Shown piece after piece: positions 26,411 through 35,431 of a stretch of 64,000 nucleotides of DNA (its first letter is position 1; each line of letters opens with the position of its first letter). The notes below the pieces were generated by a model. It searched no databases and was not told the origin of the DNA. It was given only the letters and a program-made list of their open reading frames with translations. This DNA comes from Nakamurella flavida. GTDB lineage: Bacteria; Actinomycetota; Actinomycetes; Mycobacteriales; Nakamurellaceae. The stretch lies in the NCBI RefSeq assembly GCF_030811475.1, contig NZ_JAUSQV010000001.1:3855001-3919000 (forward strand). Direction: 5' to 3'. The translations under genes were made by a program, and so were the position numbers.

Positions 26411-26453
26411 TCGTGTCGTGTCGTGTCGTGTCGTGTCGTGTCGTGTCGTGTCG
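26411..26453. repeat. Pentanucleotide tract (TCGTG)8
   Basis: Eight uninterrupted copies of TCGTG plus three further bases. It lies about 95 bp upstream of the SurA-like lipoprotein start and 83 bp after the sugar-transferase stop. The unit is not a multiple of three. It sits in the leader or promoter region rather than in the preferred coding sequence. Confidence 0.95.
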
Positions 26454-26548
26454 GAGCGGGGCCGCGGCCGACCGGCCGGGGGGCGATGTGCGAAGGTGGG
26501 GACGCGCTGCGGGCAGCCGCCCCGGCCGGTGAGAGGACGGTGGCGACG

Positions 26549-27412
26549 ATGCCTCGACGTCTGACGGCGACCATGGTCGTCCTGGTGGGACTGACGGTCG
26601 CCGGGTGCTCCCAGCAGATGGGTTCGGCCGCCGTCGTGGGCGGGACGGCCATCTCGGACACGACCGTGCAGGACGGCACCGCGGCGGTGATCGCGGCCTC
26701 GGGGACCGATCCCGGCGATGCCACCCGGGCCACCGTGGCCCGGACGGTCGCCACCCAGGCCATCCGCACCCGGTTGCTCGACTCCGTCGCCCGGGAGCGT
26801 GGCGCGCAGGTGAGCACCGGGCAGGTCGCCGCGGTCGTCGCGCAGGCCGGGACCGATGCCCTGGCCACCCAGTTGCAGGTCTCCGCGGCCGATGTGCCCG
26901 CCGCGGTCCGGGACATCCTCACCCTGTCCGCCCTGTTCGAGCAGCTGCCGCCGGAGGGGGTCGCCGTCACCGACGTGCTGGTCACCGTGCAGGGCGTGCA
27001 GGTCGCCACCCGGGACGAGGCGGTCGCGAAGCGGTCGGCGTTCCTGGCCGACCCGTCGGCCCTGACCGCCGAGATCGCGCGGGGCGCGCAGGGCGCGGTC
27101 GACGACGAGCAGCTGTCCCTGCTGGCCCAGCCCAGTGCCGCCCCCATCGGTCTGTACCGCGCCGCCGTCGGGTCGATCGTGTTGTACCCGTCGCAGACGG
27201 GGTATCTGGTGCTGCGCATCGTCGACCGCACCGAGCAGCCCGGGACGCTGACGGCCGCAGCGGTGGCCGATCAGCCGCCCACGGTGATCCGGGACCTGGG
27301 TGCGCTGCTGCTCACCGGGTACGCCCAGCAGGCCGGGGTGAGCGTCAACCCCCGGTACGGGGTGTGGGACTCCCTGGCCCTGCAGGTCGTCCCGGCGGAC
27401 GACGGTCTGTGA
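26549..27412 (+). CDS. SurA-N-like lipoprotein
   Basis: A 287-aa lipoprotein. ATG 26549 is preceded by GAGAGG; a GTG at 26540 is an alternative. The longer frame running through the TCGTG tract (CRVVS repeats) is rejected as a start. Signal with lipobox VAGC, Cys20 lipidated. The remainder is mostly helical, with a pattern resembling the N-terminal domain of SurA-type chaperones (ISDTTVQDGTAAVIAASG, VARTVATQAIRTRLLD), but no peptidyl-prolyl isomerase parvulin core is recognisable. In mycobacteria a lipoprotein gene (lpqU, sequence not compared) also sits beside mazG and eno. The stop overlaps the mazG GTG, so the two are cotranscribed. Role inferred: extracytoplasmic folding or wall quality control. 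Confidence 0.78.
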   Translation: MPRRLTATMVVLVGLTVAGCSQQMGSAAVVGGTAISDTTVQDGTAAVIAASGTDPGDATRATVARTVATQAIRTRLLDSVARERGAQVSTGQVAAVVAQAGTDALATQLQVSAADVPAAVRDILTLSALFEQLPPEGVAVTDVLVTVQGVQVATRDEAVAKRSAFLADPSALTAEIARGAQGAVDDEQLSLLAQPSAAPIGLYRAAVGSIVLYPSQTGYLVLRIVDRTEQPGTLTAAAVADQPPTVIRDLGALLLTGYAQQAGVSVNPRYGVWDSLALQVVPADDGL

Positions 27413-28095
27413 CGGCACCCGCCTCCCCGGAGCCCGTGCCCGGGGCCGCCCTGCTCGATGCCGTGGCGGTGATGGACCGGCTGCGCTCACCGGGCGGATG
27501 CCCGTGGGACGCGACCCAGACCCACGAGAGCCTGCTGCGCTACCTCGTCGAGGAGTGCTACGAGCTCGTCCAGGCCATCGAGGACGGCGATCTCCACGCG
27601 GTCCGCGAGGAGCTCGGCGACGTCCTCCTGCAGGTGCTCTTCCACGCGCGGATCGCCGCCGAACGGCCGCGGGAGCTCGGCGGTTTCGCCATCGACGACG
27701 TGGCCGGTGATCTGGTGGCCAAACTCGTCCGCCGGCACCCGCACGTCTTCGCGCCGACCGAGGCATCGACCACCGGCCTGGACACCGCGGAGGACCAGCA
27801 GGTGCGCTGGGACGAACTGAAGAAGGCCGAGCGGGGCCGCTCCCGGGCCCTGGACGGGGTGGCCCTCGGACAGCCGGCGGTGGCGTTGGCCGGCAAGCTC
27901 GGCTCCCGCGCGGCGAAGAACGGACTGGACGTGCCCCCGCCGGACGGTGACTCGGTGGGGGAGCAGCTGTTCCGCATCGCCTACGCCGCGGGTGCCGCCG
28001 GCGTCGAACCGGAGGTCGCCCTGCGCGAGGTGGCCCGGGCCCACGCCGCCCGGATCCAGCAGGCCGAGGCCGATCGGGGCATCGCCGAGGGATGA
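27409..28095 (+). CDS. mazG: Nucleoside triphosphate pyrophosphohydrolase MazG
   Basis: A 228-aa enzyme hydrolysing (d)NTPs to monophosphate and pyrophosphate, a house-cleaning function against damaged nucleotides. It starts at GTG 27409, overlapping the lipoprotein stop (GTGA). The MazG core is at about 24-130: LRSPGGCPWDATQTHESL, then EECYELVQAIE and REELGDVLLQVLFH, supplying the ExxE...ExxD magnesium ligands. A further segment with RWDELKKAERG follows. The last 90 residues are a degenerate second half, as in actinobacterial MazG (shorter than the 260-aa E. coli enzyme). It is part of the ancestral mfd-mazG-eno neighbourhood. Confidence 0.94.
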   Translation: MTAPASPEPVPGAALLDAVAVMDRLRSPGGCPWDATQTHESLLRYLVEECYELVQAIEDGDLHAVREELGDVLLQVLFHARIAAERPRELGGFAIDDVAGDLVAKLVRRHPHVFAPTEASTTGLDTAEDQQVRWDELKKAERGRSRALDGVALGQPAVALAGKLGSRAAKNGLDVPPPDGDSVGEQLFRIAYAAGAAGVEPEVALREVARAHAARIQQAEADRGIAEG

Positions 28096-28104
28096 TCGGC
28101 GCGG

Positions 28105-29139
28105 CTACTCCCCGGGGTAGCCCACCCCGAGGCGCGCCCGCACCTCGTCGATGAACGTCATGATCGCGACGGACTCGTCCAGTGGCATCAGGGGCGACTC
28201 GGTGGCTCCGTCGGCGATCAGCTGGGCCACGTGGGCCGCCTCGTGGCAGAGCCCGAGATGCCCGGCGATGGGCTCGGGATCACCGGTGATGCGCTCCCCG
28301 TCCCGGTCGATCAGCACGAGTGGGACCGGCGTGTAGAACGGGTGGCCGATCTCGACCCGGGCCAGCGTCCCGGAGACCGAGGCGGCCGTCGGGGTGCGGG
28401 CCGTCAGCGTCGCGGCGAGCACGGCCTGGGCCGCCGGGTACTGCAGGATCATCGCCACCTGCGCGTCGACGGCGGTGTCGGTCAGGGTGCCCGAGGCCAG
28501 GAACGAGTCCGGTCGACCCAGCACCGACCAGGCGAACGAGATGGGGTAGATCCCGAGGTCGAGCAGGGTGCCGCCGGCCTGCTCCGGGTCGAAGAGCCGG
28601 TGGCCCGGGTCGGGCTCGAACCACTGGCCGTTGTCGGCCAGCACGCTGCGCAGCTCGCCGAGCACCCCGTCGGTCAGGAGTTGCGTCAGGACGTCGGTGC
28701 GCGGCAGGAAGCGGGTCCACATCGCCTCCATCGCGAACACCCCGGCCGCGCGGGCGGCGCGCACCACGTCGGCGGCCTCGGTGGCGTTGCGGGTGAACGC
28801 CTTCTCGACCAGCACGTGCTTGCCGGCCGCGATGGCCAGCAGGGCCTGCTCGTGGTGTCCGCTGTGCGGGGAGGCCACGTAGACGACGTCGACGGCGGGG
28901 TCGTCCACCAGCTCCTGGTACGAGCCGTACGCCCGCTCGACGCCGAACTTGTCGGCGAAGACCCGGGCGCGGTGCAGGGACCGGGAGCCGGCGGCGACGA
29001 CACGCTGTCGGGTGTGCCGGTGCAGACCGTCGGCGAACGAGCGGGCGATGCCGCCCGGCGCGAGGATGCCCCACCGCAGCGGCGGGGCATCGGCGGGATC
29101 CGGGACGCGACTGGTCGGCAGGCTGCGGGGGAGACTCAC
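28105..29139 (-). CDS. Gfo/Idh/MocA family oxidoreductase
   Basis: A 344-aa NAD(P)-dependent dehydrogenase starting at GTG 29139. The N-terminal Rossmann domain has WGILAPGGIARSFADGL (about 23-39), followed by VVAAGSRSLHRARVFADKFG. The central VEKAFTRNATEA gives the family's conserved E-K-P-like lysine (with Ala for Pro). The catalytic-domain motif GTLLDLGIYPISFAW matches the GGG-LxDxGxY pattern of the trans-dihydrodiol/glucose-fructose oxidoreductase branch. The substrate is not determinable, probably a sugar or cyclic polyol. It is transcribed toward mazG, divergent from the riboswitch-nrdA unit. It may have no link to either. Confidence 0.88.
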   Translation of the reverse strand: MSLPRSLPTSRVPDPADAPPLRWGILAPGGIARSFADGLHRHTRQRVVAAGSRSLHRARVFADKFGVERAYGSYQELVDDPAVDVVYVASPHSGHHEQALLAIAAGKHVLVEKAFTRNATEAADVVRAARAAGVFAMEAMWTRFLPRTDVLTQLLTDGVLGELRSVLADNGQWFEPDPGHRLFDPEQAGGTLLDLGIYPISFAWSVLGRPDSFLASGTLTDTAVDAQVAMILQYPAAQAVLAATLTARTPTAASVSGTLARVEIGHPFYTPVPLVLIDRDGERITGDPEPIAGHLGLCHEAAHVAQLIADGATESPLMPLDESVAIMTFIDEVRARLGVGYPGE

Positions 29140-29253
29140 CGGGGCAGCGTAGAGCGGCCGGGGAACCCGCCGCCGGTCGGGACGCACGAGGTCTACGCGG
29201 CGTGTCGCTCCCGACACGCTGCGAATCCGACACGCGACGCGCCACACCATCTG

Positions 29254-29280
29254 GTGGTGGTCGCCATGGGGGACCACCAC
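29254..29280. promoter_or_regulatory. Inverted repeat upstream of the cobalamin riboswitch
   Basis: GTGGTGGTC (29254-29262) and GACCACCAC (29272-29280) are exact complements 9 bases apart. Immediately 5' lies the smaller dyad CACCATCTGGTG (29245-29256). They sit where the nrdA promoter or operator is expected. An NrdR site is conceivable, but neither fits the classic NrdR box well. Confidence 0.4.
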
Positions 29281-29299
29281 ATGTACTGTCCTCCTTGCT

Positions 29300-29550
29300 G
29301 AAGGTTTCTCCGGCCGAGCCAGGTCGGGGAAGGTAACAGGGAATCCGGTGCGAATCCGGGACTGCCCCGCAGCGGTGAGTGGGAACGACAGCCGTCCCGC
29401 CCGTCAGGCGTCACGCCCGACGGTGCGGACAGCACTGGGAGCCGGCCGGTTCCCGGGAAGCGACGGCCACTAGGAACGGCACGCGAGCACACGTCGGGCG
29501 ACCGGCGGATGACCGCGGGCCCGGCCCACGAGTCCGAAGACCTGCCCTCG
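29300..29550 (+). ncRNA. Cobalamin (B12) riboswitch
   Basis: The 5' leader of nrdA carries the conserved aptamer words in order: GGTAACAGGGAATCCGGTGC, GAATCCGGGACTGCCCCGCA, the B12-box-like GACGGCCACTA at 29462-29472, and the 3' CGAAGACCTGCC near 29536-29547. Adenosylcobalamin binding normally shuts off the downstream gene. Control of a class I RNR by such a switch is established in Streptomyces, where a B12-dependent class II enzyme takes over. The expression platform may include the hairpin at 29553-29574. Confidence 0.93.
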
Positions 29551-29552
29551 GT

Positions 29553-29574
29553 GCACCCCCGATCCCGGGGGTGC
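29553..29574 (+). terminator. Hairpin just 3' of the cobalamin aptamer
   Basis: GCACCCCC and GGGGGTGC form an 8-bp stem over a 6-nt loop directly after the aptamer and 110 bp before the nrdA start. It is a plausible intrinsic-terminator or attenuator element of the expression platform. There is no T run, so control of translation initiation remains possible. Confidence 0.5.
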
Positions 29575-29684
29575 CGTCGCTGGACCCCGTGGGAGGGTCG
29601 GTGCGCCCGGGTGTCCTCCGTGACCCCCTGTCGTGCTCTCCCCGCGGTGACCGGTGACCGGTTGCCAGCTCGTGAGGAGAGAGC

Positions 29685-32669
29685 ATGACGCAGACCTTCA
29701 CCCCGACCACGCCCCGTCCGGCCGGGACCACCGACGAGCCGGCCCAGCCGGGTTCCGGCGCCCCCCATGGCATGACGGTGTTGCGCCGGACCGGGACGAC
29801 CGCCCCGTTCGACGCCGGCCGCATCTCGGTCGCGCTGACCAAGGCGTTCCTGGCCGTCGAGGGCGAGTCCGCGGGCCGCTCCTCCCGACTGCGCGCCCAG
29901 GTCATCGAGCTGACCGACGCCGTCACCGCCACCCTCGCGCGCCGCTACGGCGCCGACTCGGGCAGCGCCCCCGGTCGACCCATCGACCTCGAGGAGGTGC
30001 AGGACCAGGTCGAGCTGGCTCTGATGCGCAGCGGTGACGCCGCGGTCGCCCGCGCGTACATCCTGTACCGCGAGGAGCACCGCCGGGCCCGCAGCGAGGC
30101 GAGCGAGCTGCCTGCCGGTGAGAGCGTCACCGGCGCAGCCGGTTTCCAGGTCCTCGGTCTGGACGGCACCTGCACCCCGCTGGATCTGGCCCGGCTGGAG
30201 GCCCTGGTCACCGAGGCGTGCGACGGGTTGCCGGACACCGATGCGGCCACCGTGCTGGCCGCCACCCGGGACAACCTGTACGACGGGATCACCACCCGTG
30301 AACTGGGTCTCGCGCCGATCATGGCCGCCCGCGCCCTGGTGGAGACCGAGCCCGCGTACACGACCGTCGCGGCCCGCCTGCTCAACGACACCATGCGCGC
30401 CGAGGCGCTGAGCTTCCTGTCCGGCCGCCCCGAGCAGGCCGACGCCGGCGAGATGGCCGAGCGCTACGCGCCGTACTTCCGGGCCTTCGTCGCCCGCGGG
30501 ATCGAGTGCGGTCAGCTCGACCCGACCCTCGCCGAGTTCGACCTCGACCGGCTCGGCGACGCGCTGCTCCCCGAGCGGGACGGCCAGTTCACCTTCCTGG
30601 GCCTGCAGACCCTCTACGACCGGTACTTCCTGCACTCCGACGGCACCCGCTACGAGCTGCCGCAGGCGTTCTTCATGCGCGTGGCGATGGGTCTGGCCGT
30701 GCGCGAGATCGACCGCGAGGCGCGGGCCATCGAGTTCTACCGGCTGCTCAGCTCGTTCGACTTCATGGCCTCCACCCCGACGCTGTTCAACGCGGGCACC
30801 ACCCGTCCGCAGCTGTCCTCCTGCTTCCTGACCACCGTCGACGACGACCTGGACGACATCTTCCAGTCGATCAAGAACAACGCCCTGCTGGCGAAGTTCT
30901 CCGGTGGCCTGGGCAACGACTGGACCCCGGTACGGGGCATCGGCGCCCACATCAAGGGCACCAACGGGTTGTCCTCGGGTGTGGTGCCGTTCCTGAAGAT
31001 CGCCAACGACACCGCGGTCGCGGTCAACCAGGGCGGTAAGCGCAAGGGCGCGGTCTGCGCCTACCTGGAGACCTGGCACGTGGACATCGAGGAGTTCCTC
31101 GACCTGCGCAGGAACACCGGTGACGAGCGTCGCCGCACGCACGACATGAACACCGCCAACTGGATCCCGGACGAGTTCATGCGCCGGGTGGAGAGCGGCG
31201 CGAGCTGGACCCTGTTCAGCCCGGACGAGGTGCCGGACCTGCACGACCTGGTGGGCACCGCGTTCAGCGAGCGCTACGCGGAGTACGAGGCGGCCGCCGA
31301 CCGCGGCGAAATGCGGGTGTTCCGCCGCGTCGCCGCACTGGACCTGTGGCGCAAGATGCTCACCTCGCTGTTCGAGACCGGGCACCCGTGGATCACCTTC
31401 AAGGACCCGTGCAACCTGCGCTCCCCGCAGCAGCACGTCGGTGTCGTGCACTCGTCGAACCTGTGCACCGAGATCACCCTGAACACCCGCTCCGGCGCCG
31501 AGGCCGAGACCGCCGTCTGCAACCTGGGTTCGGTCAACCTGGCGGCCCACGTGACCGCCGACGGCCTGGACGTCGAGCGCCTGCGCCGGACGGTCACCAC
31601 CGCCGTCCGCATGCTGGACAACGTCATCGACATCAACATGTACACGGTGCCCTCGGCGCGTCGGTCGAACCTGCGCCACCGGCCGATCGGCCTCGGCCTG
31701 ATGGGCTTCGCCGACGCGCTGTACGCGCAGGGCATCGCCTACGCGAGCGACGCCGCGGTGGAGTTCGCTGACACGTCCATGGAGCAGCTGTCGTACTTCG
31801 CCATCGCCGCGTCCTCCGACCTAGCCGCCGAGCGGGGCCGGTACGGCTCGTTCGAGGGCTCGCTGTGGAGTCGGGGGATCCTGCCGATCGACTCGGTGGA
31901 GATCCTGGCCGACAGCCGGGGCGGGGACCTGGACCAGGACCGCACCCAGCGGCTGGACTGGGATGCGTTGCGGCAGCGGGTGATCAGCCAGGGCATGCGG
32001 AACTCCAACGTCATGGCCATCGCCCCGACCGCGACCATCTCGAACATCATCGGGGTGGCCCAGTCCATCGAGCCGACCTACCGCAACCTGTTCGTGAAGT
32101 CGAACATGAGTGGCGACTTCACCGTCGTCAACGCCGCCCTGGTCGCCGTGCTCAAGGAACGCGGGCTGTGGGACGAGGTCATGGTCGCCGACCTCAAGTA
32201 CTTCGACGGGTCCCTCTGGCCGATCGACCGCATCCCGGACGACGTCAAGCAGCTCTTCGCCACCGCCTTCGAGATCGACGGCTCCTGGCTGGTCCGCGCG
32301 GCGTCCCGTCGGCAGAAGTGGATCGACCAGGCGCAGTCGTTGAACCTCTACGTGGCGGCGCCCAACGGCCGCAAGCTCGACGAGATCTACCGGCTGGCCT
32401 GGCGTACCGGGTGCAAGACGACCTACTACCTGCGCTCCACCTCGGCGACGCACGTGGAGAAGTCCACGTTGCGCGGGACGGACGGGCGGCTGAACGCCGT
32501 GTCGGCCACCCCGGTCGCGGCGCCCGCCCCGGTCGCCGTCGTGCCCGTGCCGGCTCCGGTCGCGGCGCCCATCGCCCAGGAGCGTCCGGTGCGCAGCGAG
32601 GCCGAGCTGGCCGAGGCCGAGGCCTTGGCCTGCTCCATCGAGAACCCTGACTGCGAAGCCTGCCAGTGA
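29685..32669 (+). CDS. nrdA: Class I ribonucleoside-diphosphate reductase, alpha subunit
   Basis: A 994-aa enzyme reducing NDPs to dNDPs, oxygen-dependent through the NrdB cofactor. ATG 29685 has GAGGAGAGA. An ATP-cone for allosteric activity control lies at about 30-120 ([20 protein letters not shown]). The catalytic barrel follows with [17 protein letters not shown] (first redox cysteine), [21 protein letters not shown] (active-site Cys and Glu) and [12 protein letters not shown] (second redox cysteine). The C-terminal tail ends ENPDCEACQ, the CxxC that re-reduces the active site, after a Pro/Ala/Val-rich linker. The leader has a cobalamin riboswitch, and nrdB follows 94 bp later. It is a class I enzyme by sequence, not B12-dependent, despite the switch. 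Confidence 0.96.
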   Translation: MTQTFTPTTPRPAGTTDEPAQPGSGAPHGMTVLRRTGTTAPFDAGRISVALTKAFLAVEGESAGRSSRLRAQVIELTDAVTATLARRYGADSGSAPGRPIDLEEVQDQVELALMRSGDAAVARAYILYREEHRRARSEASELPAGESVTGAAGFQVLGLDGTCTPLDLARLEALVTEACDGLPDTDAATVLAATRDNLYDGITTRELGLAPIMAARALVETEPAYTTVAARLLNDTMRAEALSFLSGRPEQADAGEMAERYAPYFRAFVARGIECGQLDPTLAEFDLDRLGDALLPERDGQFTFLGLQTLYDRYFLHSDGTRYELPQAFFMRVAMGLAVREIDREARAIEFYRLLSSFDFMASTPTLFNAGTTRPQLSSCFLTTVDDDLDDIFQSIKNNALLAKFSGGLGNDWTPVRGIGAHIKGTNGLSSGVVPFLKIANDTAVAVNQGGKRKGAVCAYLETWHVDIEEFLDLRRNTGDERRRTHDMNTANWIPDEFMRRVESGASWTLFSPDEVPDLHDLVGTAFSERYAEYEAAADRGEMRVFRRVAALDLWRKMLTSLFETGHPWITFKDPCNLRSPQQHVGVVHSSNLCTEITLNTRSGAEAETAVCNLGSVNLAAHVTADGLDVERLRRTVTTAVRMLDNVIDINMYTVPSARRSNLRHRPIGLGLMGFADALYAQGIAYASDAAVEFADTSMEQLSYFAIAASSDLAAERGRYGSFEGSLWSRGILPIDSVEILADSRGGDLDQDRTQRLDWDALRQRVISQGMRNSNVMAIAPTATISNIIGVAQSIEPTYRNLFVKSNMSGDFTVVNAALVAVLKERGLWDEVMVADLKYFDGSLWPIDRIPDDVKQLFATAFEIDGSWLVRAASRRQKWIDQAQSLNLYVAAPNGRKLDEIYRLAWRTGCKTTYYLRSTSATHVEKSTLRGTDGRLNAVSATPVAAPAPVAVVPVPAPVAAPIAQERPVRSEAELAEAEALACSIENPDCEACQ

Positions 32670-32763
32670 CCGTTCGCGGTCGGGTCCTGTGACCCGGCCG
32701 CGCGGCCGGCCCCACCGGCTGCCCCGTCCGCCCCTGCACCTCCTGCTTCCCGAGAGGACCACC

Positions 32764-33993
32764 ATGACCACGACCGATTTCTGGGCCGATTTCGACGCCC
32801 CGGCCCAGGCCCCCGCTGTCGAAGCGCGTCCGACCACGCCGGCGTCCGCGGCCGTCGCCACGCCCGCCCCGTCCCCAGCCCCCGTCCCGGCCGCGGCTCC
32901 CCAGGTCGACCCGGCTTCGTCGGCCGACGACCTGGTCACCGGACTGGGTTCCATCGACACCACCGGCGGCCGGGTCTCGGTGTCGGAGAAGTCGATGATC
33001 AACGCGCGGGCCGACGTCAACCAGCTGCTCCCGCTCAAGTACACCTGGGCCTGGGAGAAGTACCTGGCCGGGTGCAACAACCAGTGGATGCCGACCGAGG
33101 TGGGCATGCAGGCCGACATCGCGTTGTGGAAGGCCCCGGCCGGTTCGCCCGGTGGGTTGACCGAGGCCGAGCGCACCATGCTCAAGCGCAACCTGGGCTT
33201 CTTCGCCACCGCGGAGTCGTTGGTGGCCAACAACATCGTGCTCGCGGTGTACCGGAACCTGACCAACCCAGAGTGCCGGCAGTACCTGCTGCGGCAGGCC
33301 TTCGAGGAGGCCGTGCACACGCACACCTTCCAGTACATCTGCACCTCGCTCGGCCTGGACGAGGGCGAGCTGTTCAACATGTACCGCGAGGTGCCGTCGA
33401 TCACCGAGAAGGACGCCTGGGCGCTGCAGTACACCCAGAGCCTGGAGGACCCGTCGTTCCGCACCGGGACCCCGGAGACCGACCAGGCGTTCCTGCGCGA
33501 CCTGATCGCGTTCTACGTGATCTTCGAGGGCATGTGGTTCTACACCGGCTTCGCGCAGATCCTCTCGCTCGGCCGCCGCAACAAGATGGTCGGCATCGCC
33601 GAGCAGTACCAGTACATCCTGCGTGACGAGTCGATCCACCTGAACTTCGGTATCGACGTGATCAACCAGATCAAGATCGAGAACCCGCACCTGTGGACCC
33701 CGGAGTTCCAGGCCGAGGTCAGCGGCATGCTGGCCAAGGCGTGCGAGCTGGAGATCGCCTACGGGCGGGACACCATGCCCACCGGGATGCTCGGCCTGAC
33801 CGCCGAGCAGTGCGAGCGGTACATGCACTTCATCACCAACCGGCGCTGTGGCCAGATCGGGCTGCCCCCGCTGTTCGCCGACACCGACAACCCGTTCCCG
33901 TGGATGAGCGAGATGATGGACCTCAAGAAGGAGAAGAACTTCTTCGAGACCCGGGTGATCGAGTACCAGACCGGTTCCGGTCTGAGCTGGTAG
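32764..33993 (+). CDS. nrdB: Class I ribonucleotide reductase beta subunit, class Ic-like residue set
   Basis: A 409-aa radical-cofactor subunit. ATG 32764 follows AGAGGACCACC. The first 75 residues are an Ala/Pro-rich extension. The four-helix ferritin-like core supplies metal ligands Glu151 ([12 protein letters not shown]), Glu182 and His185 ([10 protein letters not shown]), Glu255 ([10 protein letters not shown]), Glu289 and His292 ([10 protein letters not shown]), with spacing equal to E. coli and Chlamydia R2. Residue 189, where class Ia enzymes carry the radical tyrosine (E. coli Tyr122), is Phe. The first ligand is Glu rather than Asp. Both are features of the Chlamydia trachomatis class Ic enzyme with a Mn/Fe cofactor. 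The C-terminal tyrosine region ([12 protein letters not shown]) for binding alpha is intact. Downstream lies a manganese-type transporter. Confidence 0.95.
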   Translation: MTTTDFWADFDAPAQAPAVEARPTTPASAAVATPAPSPAPVPAAAPQVDPASSADDLVTGLGSIDTTGGRVSVSEKSMINARADVNQLLPLKYTWAWEKYLAGCNNQWMPTEVGMQADIALWKAPAGSPGGLTEAERTMLKRNLGFFATAESLVANNIVLAVYRNLTNPECRQYLLRQAFEEAVHTHTFQYICTSLGLDEGELFNMYREVPSITEKDAWALQYTQSLEDPSFRTGTPETDQAFLRDLIAFYVIFEGMWFYTGFAQILSLGRRNKMVGIAEQYQYILRDESIHLNFGIDVINQIKIENPHLWTPEFQAEVSGMLAKACELEIAYGRDTMPTGMLGLTAEQCERYMHFITNRRCGQIGLPPLFADTDNPFPWMSEMMDLKKEKNFFETRVIEYQTGSGLSW

Positions 33994-34011
33994 CCCGTCC
34001 GGCAGTCCGAC

Positions 34012-34044
34012 GCGGGGGCGGTTCCGAACAGGGATCGCCCCCGC
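34012..34044 (+). terminator. Terminator after nrdB
   Basis: GCGGGGGCG (34012-34020) pairs with CGCCCCCGC (34036-34044) around a 15-nt loop that can pair further (TCC/GGGA), 18 bases after the nrdB stop. It separates nrdAB from the transporter gene 85 bp on. Confidence 0.7.
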
Positions 34045-34128
34045 TCTGCGTCCTGCCCCCGTGACACGGAGGTCAACCGTGCGTCGTCGCACACCGTCCG
34101 CAGCCGTTCCGTCGCGCACAATCACGCC

Positions 34129-35403
34129 ATGAGCACAGGGGAGTCCTCGGCGGACCTGGTGTCGCCGGGTGTCCAGGGTGGTCGATCGCGTCGGCGTCGA
34201 TGGGTGACCGCCTCCTCCCTCGGCCCGGCGTTCGTCGCCGCTGTCGCCTACGTCGATCCCGGCAATGTCGCGGCCAACCTGCAGGCCGGCGCCCGTTACG
34301 GCTATCTGCTCGTGTGGGTCCTCGTGCTGGCCACCGCGTCGGCCGGGATCGTCCAGTTCCTGTCGGCCAAGCTCGGCCTGACCACCGGGGCCTCGCTGCC
34401 CGAGCTGGTGGGCCGCCGCACCCGGCGCTCCGGCCGGCTCGCCTACTGGCTGCAGGCCGAGGCCGTCGCCATGGCCACCGATCTGGCCGAGGTCGTCGGT
34501 GGGGCCATCGCGCTGTACCTGTTGTTCGACCTTCCCCTGCTGCTCGGTGGCCTGGTTGCCGGGGCCGTGTCGCTGTTCCTGCTGCTGGTGCAGGACCGCC
34601 GCGGACAGCGACCGTTCGAGCGCGTCATCACCGGCCTGCTGCTGGTCATCGCCATCGGGTTCGTCGCCGGGCTGTTCGTCGCGCCACCGTCCCCGTCGGG
34701 CGTGGTGGGCGGGTTGGTGCCCCGGTTCGACGGCCTGGACTCGGTCCTGCTGGCCACGGCCATGCTCGGGGCCACCGTCATGCCGCACGTGGTCTACCTG
34801 CACTCCGCCCTCACCCGGGACCGGTTCGGGGTGGTGCCCCCCGGACCGGAACGGCGTCGGCTGCTGTCGGCCACCCGCGTCGACGTGGGGATCGCGATGG
34901 TGCTGGCCGGTGCGGTCAACATCTCCATGCTGCTGCTCGCGGCGTCCGCCCTGCGTGGGGTGGACGGGGTGGACACCATCGAGGGTGCGCACGCGGCCGT
35001 GACGGCCGGGCTCGGGCCGGTGATCGGCCTGATGTTCGCGATCGGCCTGCTGGCGTCGGGCCTGGCGTCGGCGTCCGTCGGCAGCTATGCGGGCAGCGTC
35101 ATCATGGACGGCCTGATCCACAAGCGGATCCCGGTGGTCTGGCGTCGGGTGATCACACTCATCCCGGCCCTGATCGTGCTCGGCTCCGGCGTGGACCCGA
35201 CCTCCGCGTTGATCATCAGCCAGGTCGTGCTGTCCTTCGGTCTGCCGTTCGTCCTCGTGCCGCTGCTCCGGCTGACCGCCGACCGGGATCTGATGGGGGA
35301 GCAGGTCAACGGGCGGGTCACCCAGGTCGCCGGCTGGGCCATCACCGCGGCGATCGTCGGGCTCAACGGGGTGCTCATCGTCGGCGTGGTCACCGGGGGA
35401 TAG
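34129..35403 (+). CDS. mntH: NRAMP-family divalent metal transporter (MntH-like)
   Basis: A 424-aa proton-coupled Mn(II)/Fe(II) importer with 11 predicted membrane helices. Helix 1 carries the metal-binding DPGN (VAYVDPGNVAANLQAGARYG, about residues 41-60). Helix 6 carries the MPH motif (GATVMPHVVYLHSALTRDR, about 211-229), with Val where many members have Asn after MPH. Both halves of the LeuT-like pseudo-repeat are present. The C-terminus includes PLLRLTADRDLMG, the usual cytosolic link before the last helix. Start ATG 34129 has a weak ribosome site. It stands alone after the nrdB terminator. The Mn link to a class Ic-like NrdB is suggestive. Confidence 0.92.
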   Translation: MSTGESSADLVSPGVQGGRSRRRRWVTASSLGPAFVAAVAYVDPGNVAANLQAGARYGYLLVWVLVLATASAGIVQFLSAKLGLTTGASLPELVGRRTRRSGRLAYWLQAEAVAMATDLAEVVGGAIALYLLFDLPLLLGGLVAGAVSLFLLLVQDRRGQRPFERVITGLLLVIAIGFVAGLFVAPPSPSGVVGGLVPRFDGLDSVLLATAMLGATVMPHVVYLHSALTRDRFGVVPPGPERRRLLSATRVDVGIAMVLAGAVNISMLLLAASALRGVDGVDTIEGAHAAVTAGLGPVIGLMFAIGLLASGLASASVGSYAGSVIMDGLIHKRIPVVWRRVITLIPALIVLGSGVDPTSALIISQVVLSFGLPFVLVPLLRLTADRDLMGEQVNGRVTQVAGWAITAAIVGLNGVLIVGVVTGG

Positions 35404-35431
35404 CCCGGCCGGCGGTGACCCGGGCGGGGCG

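Noticed and set aside
26399-26548. N-terminal extension of the SurA-like lipoprotein through the TCGTG repeat
   Set aside because: It would put a repetitive CRVVS stretch before a normal lipoprotein signal; the start at 26549 with GAGAGG fits better. Kept only as a caveat in the phase-variation idea.
23842-27231. A 1129-codon minus-strand frame across three genes
   Set aside because: It spans intergenic DNA and the TCGTG repeat, and covers three well-defined plus-strand genes.
29193-35121. Long minus-strand frames opposite nrdA, nrdB and mntH
   Set aside because: Antisense to genes with clear active-site motifs; composition is typical shadow coding.
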